From: Dehalococcoidia bacterium
GTDB taxonomy: Bacteria; Chloroflexota; Dehalococcoidia; DSTF01; JACRBR01
DNA length: 32,356 bases
Assembly (NCBI GenBank): GCA_021462855.1
Contig: JAJTXQ010000010.1
Span: 1 to 32,356, forward strand
Direction of reading: 5' to 3'
The notes under the pieces are model-generated. The model was given only the letters and a program-made list of their open reading frames with translations. It searched no databases and was not told the origin of the DNA. Position 1 is the first letter of the stretch. Each line of letters opens with the position of its first letter. Positions 25,277 to 32,142 of this stretch are shown here, piece by piece. The position numbers and the translations under genes are program-made.

Positions 25277-25486
25277 TCAGCGTGCGGCGGCGAGCGTGTT
25301 GCGCGCCGCGCCGGCATCGATGTGCAGGCCGATGCGCACGAGCGCGGCGGCGATCGCCGGGCGGACGCCGATGTGCGCGTCCGCGCGCATGCCGGCGATC
25401 TCGGCGGCTCGCGCCAGGTCGACGCGGGCGGTTTCGTGCGCGCGCGCCTCGGCGAGGATCTCGATCACGATGGGGTTGTCGAGCAT
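25277..25486 (-). CDS. Small helical protein of unknown function
   Basis: ATG at 25486 is preceded by AGGAGGAGAAGGAC, one of the best ribosome sites in the window, so this start is preferred over 25504. Product is 69 aa, mostly helical, with alternating Ala/Arg-rich and acidic stretches (EILAEARAHETARVDLARAA) and no membrane helix. I do not recognise it. It lies 36 bases after the RHH gene and 17 before the membrane protein gene, inside the same operon. An antitoxin- or toxin-like partner of the RHH protein is conceivable but nothing in the sequence shows it. Confidence 0.6.
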   Translation of the reverse strand: MLDNPIVIEILAEARAHETARVDLARAAEIAGMRADAHIGVRPAIAAALVRIGLHIDAGAARNTLAAAR

Positions 25487-25522
25487 GTCCTTCTCCTCCT
25501 GCACCCCGGCCGGGTGCGGACG

Positions 25523-26029
25523 TCAGTCTTCGTCGCCGCCGACCCAGCCGGAGATGCGGTTGCGGCGCCTGCCGCGTTCCTCGCGCCAGCCCTGTGGCTG
25601 CGAGGACGGTTCGGAGCTGCGGATCGCGCGGGCGAGCGCCTTCACGAACCAGGAGTTGGCGGAGGTGCCGGCGCGGGCGGCGGCCTGCTGCGCCAGGTCC
25701 TTCAGTTCGGCGGGGATGCGGATGGTGATCTTCTCTACGTCGCCTTCGAGGGTGGTCCAGCGGGCGGCCTCGCCGTCCTGCACCTTCTCCTCGACATCGA
25801 GCGCGAGCGCGCCGGGGCGGTAGGCGAGCCGCACGCGGTAGTGGTCGCCGACGCGCTCGTCGACGGCCTGCGCGAGCTGCGACATCAGGTCGAAGACGGC
25901 GCGCTCGACGTGCAGGCGGGCGGCCTCGATGAAGGCCTCGGCCTGGCGGCGGCGCTGGTCATCGTCGATGAGCGCGAGTGGCTGCTTGATCGCGTCGATG
26001 ACGGATTCGGTGCGGAGCTCGACTGCCAT
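25523..26029 (-). CDS. Ribbon-helix-helix (HicB/Arc-type) regulator
   Basis: ATG at 26029 behind GGAGGGG; the frame is open much further upstream but that part overlaps the methyltransferase antisense. Product is 168 aa. Residues 1-95 are an unrecognised alpha/beta domain (RRRQAEAFIEAARLHVERAV, YRVRLAYRPGALALDVEE). Residues ~99-136 are a ribbon-helix-helix motif: KITIRIPAELKDLAQQAAAR followed by SANSWFVKALARAI, matching the C-terminal DNA-binding half of HicB-like antitoxins. The tail is Arg-rich then acidic. No HicA-like toxin is nearby. It heads a five-gene minus-strand operon, and phased repeats overlap its promoter, so it is probably an autorepressor of the operon. Confidence 0.75.
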   Translation of the reverse strand: MAVELRTESVIDAIKQPLALIDDDQRRRQAEAFIEAARLHVERAVFDLMSQLAQAVDERVGDHYRVRLAYRPGALALDVEEKVQDGEAARWTTLEGDVEKITIRIPAELKDLAQQAAARAGTSANSWFVKALARAIRSSEPSSQPQGWREERGRRRNRISGWVGGDED

Positions 26030-26059
26030 TGCCCCTCCAGCGCTGTGATTGCGCCTGTC

Positions 26060-26095
26060 TGGCATGATGATGGCATAATGCTGGCACCGTGTCAA
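26060..26095 (-). promoter_or_regulatory. Promoter with three 11-bp-phased repeats, probable RHH operator
   Basis: On the plus strand TGGCA starts at 26060, 26071 and 26082, exactly 11 bases apart (TGGCATGATGA, TGGCATAATGC, TGGCAC). On the minus strand TTGACA (26095-26090) and CATCAT (26072-26067) are 17 bases apart and frame the repeats. A protein bound to the repeats would cover the spacer and -10 box. RHH proteins bind such tandem sites as dimers. Confidence 0.6.
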
Positions 26096-26139
26096 TAGGC
26101 CGGGCGGAAATTGCTCAGATATTTTCGTCGGGCGCCGGG

Positions 26140-26700
26140 CTAGGGTTTCCGGGCGCGGAAGGAGAACCCCCGTGCGGCGGACCGCACCTGTACGTCCGCG
26201 AGGCCGGCAGCTTCGAGACGGGCGGCGAGCGTCGCCGGGTCGACGGGATTTCGGTCGTCGAACAGGTGGTACAGGTTCCAGAGGAGATTCGGCGTGCTGT
26301 CCATGCCGGCGAATACGCCGCCCGGCCGCAGCACGCGGGCGACCTCGGCGAACAGGCGATCCTGCGAGGCGTAGGGCACGTGGTGCAGCATGGTGAAGCT
26401 GAGCGCGCTGCTGAAGGCGGCGTCCGGGAGCGGCATCGCGCTGGCATCGGCTTCGACGCCCGTGACGTTGGCGCCGGCGAGCCGCTGCCGCAGCGCCCGG
26501 GCCAGCCGCGCGTCGATCTCGACCGACGTCACGCGCGCGACCCGCGAGCGGAGCCAGTCCGTGCTGCGGCCGGGCCCGGGGCCGATCTCGAGCACGTCGT
26601 CGCCCAGGTCGACACCTCGCAGCACCGACGGCATGACCGTGCCCTGCAGCTGCGCCGCCCAGCGACCGGAGTTGCAGTACCAGCGATGGAATGCGTTCAT
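26140..26700 (-). CDS. Class I SAM-dependent methyltransferase
   Basis: ATG at 26700 (MNAFHRWYCNSGRWAAQ) is preceded directly by a TACAAT box with no ribosome site, suggesting a leaderless start. Product is 186 aa. The SAM-binding motif I is VLEIGPGPGRSTDWL, followed by VTSVEIDARLARALRQR (acidic motif II), GVEADASAMPLPDAAFSSAL (motif III) and FTMLHHVPYASQDRLFAEVARVLRPGG (motif IV/V). The substrate-facing C-terminal part (NLLWNLYHLFDDRNPVDP) is divergent. The methyl acceptor is unknown: small-molecule or ubiquinone/menaquinone-type methyltransferases share this build. It is adjacent to, but separate from, the RHH operon. Confidence 0.85.
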   Translation of the reverse strand: MNAFHRWYCNSGRWAAQLQGTVMPSVLRGVDLGDDVLEIGPGPGRSTDWLRSRVARVTSVEIDARLARALRQRLAGANVTGVEADASAMPLPDAAFSSALSFTMLHHVPYASQDRLFAEVARVLRPGGVFAGMDSTPNLLWNLYHLFDDRNPVDPATLAARLEAAGLADVQVRSAARGFSFRARKP

Positions 26701-26707
26701 CGCAACA

Positions 26708-26713
26708 ATTGTA
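26708..26713 (-). promoter_or_regulatory. -10 box of a probable leaderless methyltransferase mRNA
   Basis: TACAAT on the minus strand ends seven bases before the ATG at 26700; there is no purine-rich ribosome site. Confidence 0.5.
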
Positions 26714-26819
26714 GACGAACATCTGAAGACGGACATTTCGTACGGGCGCCGTGCGCGGATTGCGGCGCGCTGGCAAAGAGGCGTAGCCTGATGCAGCCGC
26801 CGGGGCGGAGGGAGCCGCT

Positions 26820-27575
26820 ATGAAGATCGTCCTCATCATCATCGGCGTCATCGTCGCGATCGCAGGCGCGGGCTGCGCGCTGGGCGGCGGCGCGCTCGCC
26901 GTGATCGCCGGCAGCGACGGCTGGATCGACACGGGCACGCATCGCTTCGACACGTCGACGCGCGCGCTCGTCTCGGAGTCGGCGGAGATCGAAGACGCCG
27001 ACCCGGGCATCTCGGCGTTCGGCGACGTGCGGGTGCGCATCCGGGCGCGCTCGGCCGACCCGGAGCGCGAGGTGTTCATCGGCATTGCGCGCTCGGCCGA
27101 TGTCGAGCGGTATCTCGCGGGCGTCGAGCACGATGTGATCACGGACATCGAGTTCGGCGACTTCAACCTCGACAAGCGCCTGGAGGCCGGCAGCCGCACG
27201 CCCGGCGAGCCCGCCGGGGAGACGTTCTGGAGCGCGTGGCAGTCCGGGCCGGGTCAGCAAGAGGTCGACTGGGAGGTCGAGGACGGCGAGTATCGCGCCG
27301 TGATCATGAACGCCGACGCATCGCGCGGGATCGATGTGCGGGGGTCGTTCGGGGTGAAGATCCCCTACGCGCTGGCGATCGGCATCGGGCTGGCGGCGGC
27401 GGGGCTGATCGTGCTGGCGATCGGCGTGCTGATCATCGTGCTCGCCGCGCGCTCGGCGACGAAGCCCCGCGCCGCGCCGCCGCCCGCGCCGGACGCGCCG
27501 CCCGCCGCGGCGGGACCGCCGCTCGCACCGGAACCGCCGCCGGCGGTGGCGGAACCGCCGCCACCCGACGCGTGA
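26820..27575 (+). CDS. Two-helix membrane protein with Pro/Ala-rich tail, function unknown
   Basis: ATG at 26820 with GGAGGGAG upstream. Product is 251 aa. Membrane helix 1 spans ~3-30 (IIIGVIVAIAGAGCALGGGA). An extracytoplasmic beta-rich domain covers ~33-178 (FIGIARSADVERYLAGVEHD, YRAVIMNADASRGIDVRGSF). Membrane helix 2 covers ~183-208. A cytoplasmic Pro/Ala-rich tail with many PPP runs ends the protein. From memory, unnamed actinobacterial membrane proteins share the FIGI..YLAGV and VIMNAD..G segments, so it belongs to a conserved but uncharacterised family. The tail looks like a disordered protein-interaction segment. It stands alone between the methyltransferase and the ketosynthase. Confidence 0.75.
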   Translation: MKIVLIIIGVIVAIAGAGCALGGGALAVIAGSDGWIDTGTHRFDTSTRALVSESAEIEDADPGISAFGDVRVRIRARSADPEREVFIGIARSADVERYLAGVEHDVITDIEFGDFNLDKRLEAGSRTPGEPAGETFWSAWQSGPGQQEVDWEVEDGEYRAVIMNADASRGIDVRGSFGVKIPYALAIGIGLAAAGLIVLAIGVLIIVLAARSATKPRAAPPPAPDAPPAAAGPPLAPEPPPAVAEPPPPDA

Positions 27576-27608
27576 TGCGCGCGCTGTCGCGCCGGGGCGG
27601 CGCTCGCC

Positions 27609-28805
27609 ATGTTCGACGGAGGCAGATCATCGCCTGGGCGCGCGCCCGTGGCTGACGCGAAGCGCGTGTGCGTGACGGGCGTCGGCGCGGTGTCGCCGTA
27701 CGGGCGCGACGCCGCCGCGTTCTGGTCCGGCGTGCTCGAAGGCCGCAGCGCGCTCGGCCCGATCACGTTGTTCGACGCATCGAACGGGCCGGTGCGGCTC
27801 GCCGGCGAAGCGCGAGGATACGCGCCGCGCGACGACATGGACGCGGCCGCCGCCGCGGCGATGGACCGGCGGGCGCTGCTGGCGTCGGACGCCGCGATCC
27901 AGGCGATCATGCACGCCGATGTACCGATCACCGGCGAGAGCGTCGCGCAGATCGGCGTCATCGTCGGCACGGAGTTGCCCGACGGCTACGCGACGACGGC
28001 GACGATGGTCGCGCGTACGCTCAGCGCCGCCGGGCCGGTGACCCAGCTGTCGAACGGCGCCGCCGGCGGGCTGATGGCGGTCGGCGAGGCGGCCGAGTGG
28101 ATCCGGCGTGAGGAGTGCTCCATCGTGATTGCCGGCGGCGCGGAGGCGCCGGTCACGGCCGCGGCCGTCGCGCACTACGACGGCGCGGGCATGCTGACGC
28201 ACAGCGCCGCCGCCGCGCGCGCCATCCGCCCGTACGATGCCGCGCGCGACGGCTTCGCGCTGAGCGAGGGCGCGGCGATGCTCGTGGTGGAGGACGAGGA
28301 AGTGGCGATCCGGCGCGGGGCGTTCATCCTCGCGTACGTCGACGGTTATGGAGCGACGTTCAGCCGCGCTCCCGTCGCGCAGCCCGCGCCGAACCAGTAC
28401 GACGCCGGCCGGGCGATGCAGGCGGCGCTGCTCAAATGGGACGTGACGCTGCAGGGCGAGATCGACGTGATCTTCGGCACGGCGGGCGGCGGCGCGGTCG
28501 ATGTCGTTGAGGCGCAGGCGATCCGGCGCATCTGGGGGCCGAACGCCGACAAGCTGTGGGTGACGGCGATCAAAGGCGCGCTCGGGCACACGCTCGGCGC
28601 GTCGGGCGCGTTCAACGCGCTGGCGGCGATCTACTGCCTGCAGGCGGGCATGATCCCGCCGGTGACCAACCTTGAAACGCTCGACCCGGCGTGCGGCGAG
28701 CTCGAAGTGCCGCGCGGCGAGGCGCGGCGGCTGCACGGCGGCAAGGCGCTGGTCAACGCGTTCGGCATCGGCCACAACGCGAGCGTGATCTTCTCGCGCC
28801 CGTAG
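27609..28805 (+). CDS. Beta-ketoacyl synthase homologue lacking catalytic Cys and one His (chain-length-factor-like)
   Basis: Start at ATG 27609 or GTG 27651 (VADAKRVCVTGVGAVSP); the second fits the family N-terminus better. Product is up to 398 aa. It has the thiolase fold of FabF-type enzymes: VCVTGVGAVSP, IGVIVGTELPDG, VIAGGAEAP, RPYDAARDGFALSEGAAMLV. The site usually holding the acyl-binding Cys (xSTACAxG) reads LSNGAAGG, with Ala151 in place of Cys (codon 28059-28061). The HGTST motif is FGTAGGG (Phe289 for His). Only Lys322 and the third catalytic His327 (IKGALGH) remain. It is therefore unlikely to condense by itself; a role as a KSbeta/chain-length-factor-type partner or decarboxylase is possible. 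No acyl carrier or KSalpha is nearby. Confidence 0.82.
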   Translation: MFDGGRSSPGRAPVADAKRVCVTGVGAVSPYGRDAAAFWSGVLEGRSALGPITLFDASNGPVRLAGEARGYAPRDDMDAAAAAAMDRRALLASDAAIQAIMHADVPITGESVAQIGVIVGTELPDGYATTATMVARTLSAAGPVTQLSNGAAGGLMAVGEAAEWIRREECSIVIAGGAEAPVTAAAVAHYDGAGMLTHSAAAARAIRPYDAARDGFALSEGAAMLVVEDEEVAIRRGAFILAYVDGYGATFSRAPVAQPAPNQYDAGRAMQAALLKWDVTLQGEIDVIFGTAGGGAVDVVEAQAIRRIWGPNADKLWVTAIKGALGHTLGASGAFNALAAIYCLQAGMIPPVTNLETLDPACGELEVPRGEARRLHGGKALVNAFGIGHNASVIFSRP

Positions 28806-28812
28806 CCGGCGG

Positions 28813-30066
28813 TTAGCGGGCGTTCGCTTGTTCGCTCACGTCGTCGCCGTAGGTGGCGGCCCTGGTGCTCTTCTCGGCGTGGTTGTCGAGCGCGTAGCGC
28901 AGGTCGGCGAGGAACTCGTCGACGTTCAGCTTGTGCCGCGGCGATGCCATCAGGTGCAGCGCCGCCGGGTTCTCTTGCCGGTCGAAGTGCCAGTTGCGAT
29001 CGTTGAGCGTGTCGCCGACGGCGAGGATGTCGTGCACGCGTGATCCTATCGCCACGACCGACATGTCGGGTTCGCCCCAGATGTGCGCGTCGGGCATGGC
29101 GTTGACGCCGGCGATCAGGCGCTTGGCGGCATCCATCGTCTCGGCCGCGAGCCGCAGGTAGCCCTCCTCGCCGAGGAAGTGCAGGACGGCCCAGGCGGCG
29201 GCGATCGGCGCGGCCGGCTTCGTGCCGAGGAAGCCCTGCGTGCCGTAGAGCCCGCCCGGCCAGTCGGTGTAGATGAAGATCTGGTAGCGCACGTTCGCCT
29301 TCGGGCGGTGCAGCACGACCGACGCGCCCTTGATCGCGTAGCCGTACTTGTGCACGTCGGCAGACATGGACACGACGCCGGGGACGCGGAAGTCCCACGG
29401 CGGGATGTCGTAGCCGAGGCGCTCGAGCCACGGCAGCATGAACCCGCCGAGGCAGGCATCGACGTGCAGCCCGACGCCGCGGCTCTGCGCGACCGCCGCC
29501 ATCTCCTCGATCGGGTCGACCATGCCGTGCGGGTACGCCGGCGCCGACGCGACGCACAGCACCGTGTCATCGGTGAGCAGCGGTTCGAGGTCGGCGGCGC
29601 GGGTGCGCAGGTCTTCGCCGAGCGGCATGTACACCAGGTCGAGGTCGAGCAGGTGCGCCGCCTTCACGAACGCCGGGTGCGCCGTGCGCGGGATGACGAG
29701 CCGCCCCTTCGCGATGCCCTTCTCCGCGCGGACGCGGTCGCGCGCCGTCTTGACGGCGAGGAAGATCGACTCTGTGCCGCCCGACGACATGGCGCCGGTG
29801 ACCTCGTCGCCGCCGTGCAGCATGTGTCCGGTCATCGCTACGACGTCCTGCTGCATCTGCCGCAGGCTCGGGAAGGCGAAGGGGTTGAGCGCGTTTTCGA
29901 GGATCACGTCGCTCGCGGCGGCCTGGACCATCGCATCGACCTCGGGCCCGGCGTTGTAGATGAGGCCCCAGGTGCGCGCGTTGTGGTAGTCGGCGTCGTC
30001 GACCTGCAGCGCCTTGAGGCGCGCCATCACGTCATCGAGCGATGAGCCTTGTTTCGGGATCTGCAT
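28813..30066 (-). CDS. PLP-dependent sphingosine-1-phosphate-lyase-like enzyme
   Basis: ATG at 30066 with GGAGG six bases upstream. Product is 417 aa. Fold type I PLP enzyme of the group II decarboxylase/S1P lyase set: SSGGTESIFLAVKTARD (phosphate-cup region), VDACLGGFMLPWLE (Asp that contacts the pyridine ring), and Lys240 in SADVHKYGYAIKGASVVLHR, the Schiff-base lysine. The pieces PHGMVDPIEEMA and GTQGFLGTKPAAPIAAAW match eukaryotic and bacterial sphingosine-1-phosphate lyases better than glutamate decarboxylases. It would cleave a phosphorylated long-chain base or analogous amino alcohol to an aldehyde and phosphoethanolamine. It lacks the membrane helix of the animal enzyme. It is convergent with the ketosynthase (7 bases between stops). 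Confidence 0.85.
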   Translation of the reverse strand: MQIPKQGSSLDDVMARLKALQVDDADYHNARTWGLIYNAGPEVDAMVQAAASDVILENALNPFAFPSLRQMQQDVVAMTGHMLHGGDEVTGAMSSGGTESIFLAVKTARDRVRAEKGIAKGRLVIPRTAHPAFVKAAHLLDLDLVYMPLGEDLRTRAADLEPLLTDDTVLCVASAPAYPHGMVDPIEEMAAVAQSRGVGLHVDACLGGFMLPWLERLGYDIPPWDFRVPGVVSMSADVHKYGYAIKGASVVLHRPKANVRYQIFIYTDWPGGLYGTQGFLGTKPAAPIAAAWAVLHFLGEEGYLRLAAETMDAAKRLIAGVNAMPDAHIWGEPDMSVVAIGSRVHDILAVGDTLNDRNWHFDRQENPAALHLMASPRHKLNVDEFLADLRYALDNHAEKSTRAATYGDDVSEQANAR

Positions 30067-30224
30067 GCGGCCTCCAGCGCGGGGTGCGTCGTAAGGCTAC
30101 GGTAGGTGCGCGGCCAGCGGCGGTCAAGGCGAGCGGTCGTGGTGGTGCGGCGCGCATACCGCCATCCTCGCGCTCGCCGGCGTCGTGTCGCCGTGCTGAT
30201 CCGGTTGTTATACGTTTCTTGGGA

Positions 30225-30253
30225 TTGCCACGGCGATTGCGTGCGCGTACACT
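30225..30253 (+). promoter_or_regulatory. Promoter of the metallo-hydrolase gene
   Basis: TTGCCA (30225-30230) and TACACT (30248-30253) are exactly 17 bases apart, about 70 bases before the ATG at 30321. This is the best -35/-10 pair in the window. It sits in the 254-base divergent gap with the PLP enzyme gene, which otherwise shows nothing clear. Confidence 0.6.
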
Positions 30254-30320
30254 CGGCCTTACCGCGACGATACGCCGGTTACGTCGCGGTGCCGCTATGC
30301 CGCAGCAGGGGAGGGTCCGC

Positions 30321-31205
30321 ATGTCCGCGACGAATTCCGCGTTCGCGCCGCTCAAGCCCGATGTCCACCATCCGCCGCTGAAGGTCACCGACGACGTCTG
30401 GCTCATCCAGCAGATGCAGCGGGCGGCGATCGGGCCGCTCTACGTGTACCTGCACTCGCTCGTCATCAACGGGCCGGAGCCGATCATCGTCGACACCGGT
30501 ACGCCCGCCAACCGCGAGCAGTGGATGAAGGACGTGTTCTCCATCGTTGACCCGGGCGATGTACGCTGGATCTTCCTCTCGCACGATGACGTCGACCATG
30601 CGGGAAACCTGGCGCAGGTGATGGAGGCGTGCCCGAACGCGACGCTTGTCGTGACGTGGTTCCTCACCGAGCGCCATGGCTGCGACTTCAACTTTCCGAT
30701 CGAGCGCATGCGCTGGGTGAACGATGGCGACTCGTGGCGCGCCGGCAACCGCACGCTCACCGCGATTACGCCGCCGCTGTTCGACTCGCCGGTCACGCGC
30801 GGCCTGTACGACGACCGCACGGGCGTGCTGTGGGCTGTCGACACGTTCGCGACGCCGCTGCCGCGGCCGATGAGCGACATCAGCGAGCTCCCCGCGGAGG
30901 AGTGGCGCGGCGGCCTCGAGCTGTTCAACTGCATGAACAGCCCGTGGTTCAAGCTGCTCGACCCGGACAAGTTCGAGCGTCACGTCGACCGCGTGCAATC
31001 GCTGGAGATCGAAGTCGTCACGGCGTGTCACACGCCGGTGATCCGCAAGCCGCAGATCGCGCAGGCGTTCAACACGATCCGCGCGATCCCGTCGCTGGAG
31101 CCGCCGCCGCAGCCGACGCAGGTCGACCTGGAGGCGCTGATGCATGCCGTCGCGACCGGGCAGGAGTACGTCTGGGAGCCGCCCGCGCCGCTGGTTCAGG
31201 CGTAG
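30321..31205 (+). CDS. Metallo-beta-lactamase-fold protein (flavodiiron-like oxygen domain)
   Basis: ATG at 30321 with GGGGAGGG upstream; the frame is open further but the leader is AT/GC-mixed and non-coding. Product is 294 aa. The metal motif is SHDDVDHAGN: His88, Asp90, Asp92, His93 (H-x-D-x-D-H, close to the H-x-E-x-D-H of flavodiiron proteins rather than the lactamase H-x-H-x-D-H). Asp in AVDTFAT and His in TACHTPVI complete a di-metal site. There is no flavodoxin domain, so it is a stand-alone lactamase-like domain. Known relatives include oxygen/NO-reducing or sensing domains (ODP). Cytoplasmic. Electron donor and substrate unknown. A VOC fragment follows in the same frame after its stop. 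Confidence 0.82.
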   Translation: MSATNSAFAPLKPDVHHPPLKVTDDVWLIQQMQRAAIGPLYVYLHSLVINGPEPIIVDTGTPANREQWMKDVFSIVDPGDVRWIFLSHDDVDHAGNLAQVMEACPNATLVVTWFLTERHGCDFNFPIERMRWVNDGDSWRAGNRTLTAITPPLFDSPVTRGLYDDRTGVLWAVDTFATPLPRPMSDISELPAEEWRGGLELFNCMNSPWFKLLDPDKFERHVDRVQSLEIEVVTACHTPVIRKPQIAQAFNTIRAIPSLEPPPQPTQVDLEALMHAVATGQEYVWEPPAPLVQA

Positions 31206-31229
31206 GGCTCGGCCCGGCCGATCGCCGTC

Positions 31230-31499
31230 ATGCTCCTGCCGCCCAAGTCGCCGGGACGCCTCGGCGCCACGTCGGTGTCGTTCTGCGTGTACGTCGAGGA
31301 CGTGGACGGCGCGTTCCAGCGCGCGCTCGATGCGGGCGGCCGCGCGCTGCAGCCGGTCGAGGACAAGTTCTACGGCGACCGCATGGGCACGCTCGTCGAC
31401 CCGTGGGGCCACGAGTGGTCGCTGGCGACGCACATCGAAGACGTGAGCCCGGAGGAGATGGAGAAGCGCGCTTCGGCCGCCGCCGCGCAGCTGGCGTAA
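31230..31499 (+). CDS. C-terminal half of a VOC/glyoxalase-like protein (probably truncated)
   Basis: ATG at 31230 lacks a ribosome site. Product is 89 aa. It carries the second half of a VOC module: VSFCVYVEDVDGAFQRALDA, QPVEDKFYGDRMGTLVDPWG, HEWSLATHIEDVSPEEMEKR. This matches PhnB/YdeI-type VOC proteins, whose first beta-alpha-beta-beta-beta module (with its metal ligands) is absent. The frame is the same as the metallo-hydrolase gene, and the two are separated only by its TAG and 24 bases. Either a deletion removed the first half, or the fragment is a relic left by recombination. If expressed it would not fold as a normal VOC dimer; confidence that it is a functional gene is low. Confidence 0.55.
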   Translation: MLLPPKSPGRLGATSVSFCVYVEDVDGAFQRALDAGGRALQPVEDKFYGDRMGTLVDPWGHEWSLATHIEDVSPEEMEKRASAAAAQLA

Positions 31500-31503
31500 G
31501 CGC

Positions 31504-32142
31504 TCAGTCGATGAAGCGGAAGCTCGCGACGATTGCGTCGTACTCGGCGCGGTGCTGCCGCATGGCCTCCAGCGACTGCGGTATCATCGAGATCGAGTAC
31601 ATACGTCCTGCGTCTGGGACGTAGGTGATCACGCTGTGTCTGGGCTCGCCAGATGCCACAGTGACCTCGTACGCATCGGCGCCCGCAACGATGAGCGCCC
31701 GCCCACCCGTGACTGTCGCAAGCGGCCCCGTCTCGGTGCGATGCTCCTTGGCCCACACCTCGGCGGTGTAGTTGGATGGGTTCTGTTCCATGCGCACCAG
31801 CAGCGAGACCTCACCCGGTTTGAGCATGATCGGCTCCGCCGTACCGGCGCTCGACCAGCCTGTTTCGTACGAGGGTGCGTTGAATTGCGGATGCTTGGTG
31901 TACGACGAGGGATAGAGGAGACGATAGCCATACTCAGGCTCGATGAACTCCGTCGTCGCCCAGGCGGGCGGCGTGGCCGTCGCGACCGCGCCCGGCGTGG
32001 GTGAAGGCGACATGGTGGCGGTCGCCGAAGGCGCTGAAGTCGGTGGTACAGGCGTTGCGTCAGCGCCGCCGCCCCCGTCGCACGCGGCCGCGCCGGCGAA
32101 GACAAGCGCCGTGGCCGCACAAATCGCAGCGCGGCGAATCAT
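31504..32142 (-). CDS. Lipoprotein, PsbP/DUF1795-like
   Basis: Start at 32142 (MIRRAAIC); the ATG overlaps the upstream stop as ATGA, so it is preferred over the in-frame ATG at 32157. Product is 212 aa. The signal ends ALVFAGAAACDGGGG, a relaxed lipobox, so the protein is likely lipid-anchored outside the membrane. A Thr/Pro/Ala-rich spacer (~25-60) leads to a globular domain: YGYRLLYPSSYTKHPQF, EVSLLVRMEQNPSNYTAEVW, RALIVAGADAYEVTVASG, and the final helix AMRQHRAEYDAIVASFRFID. This pattern fits PsbP-like/DUF1795-type domains, which bind or sort proteins or metals; I am not sure of the family. It is coupled to the dockerin-tailed gene. Confidence 0.72.
   Translation of the reverse strand: MIRRAAICAATALVFAGAAACDGGGGADATPVPPTSAPSATATMSPSPTPGAVATATPPAWATTEFIEPEYGYRLLYPSSYTKHPQFNAPSYETGWSSAGTAEPIMLKPGEVSLLVRMEQNPSNYTAEVWAKEHRTETGPLATVTGGRALIVAGADAYEVTVASGEPRHSVITYVPDAGRMYSISMIPQSLEAMRQHRAEYDAIVASFRFID

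Noticed and set aside
27609-28805. Ordinary FabF-type fatty-acid synthase assignment.
   Set aside because: The acyl-Cys and one of two catalytic His are replaced, and no other fatty-acid genes are nearby.
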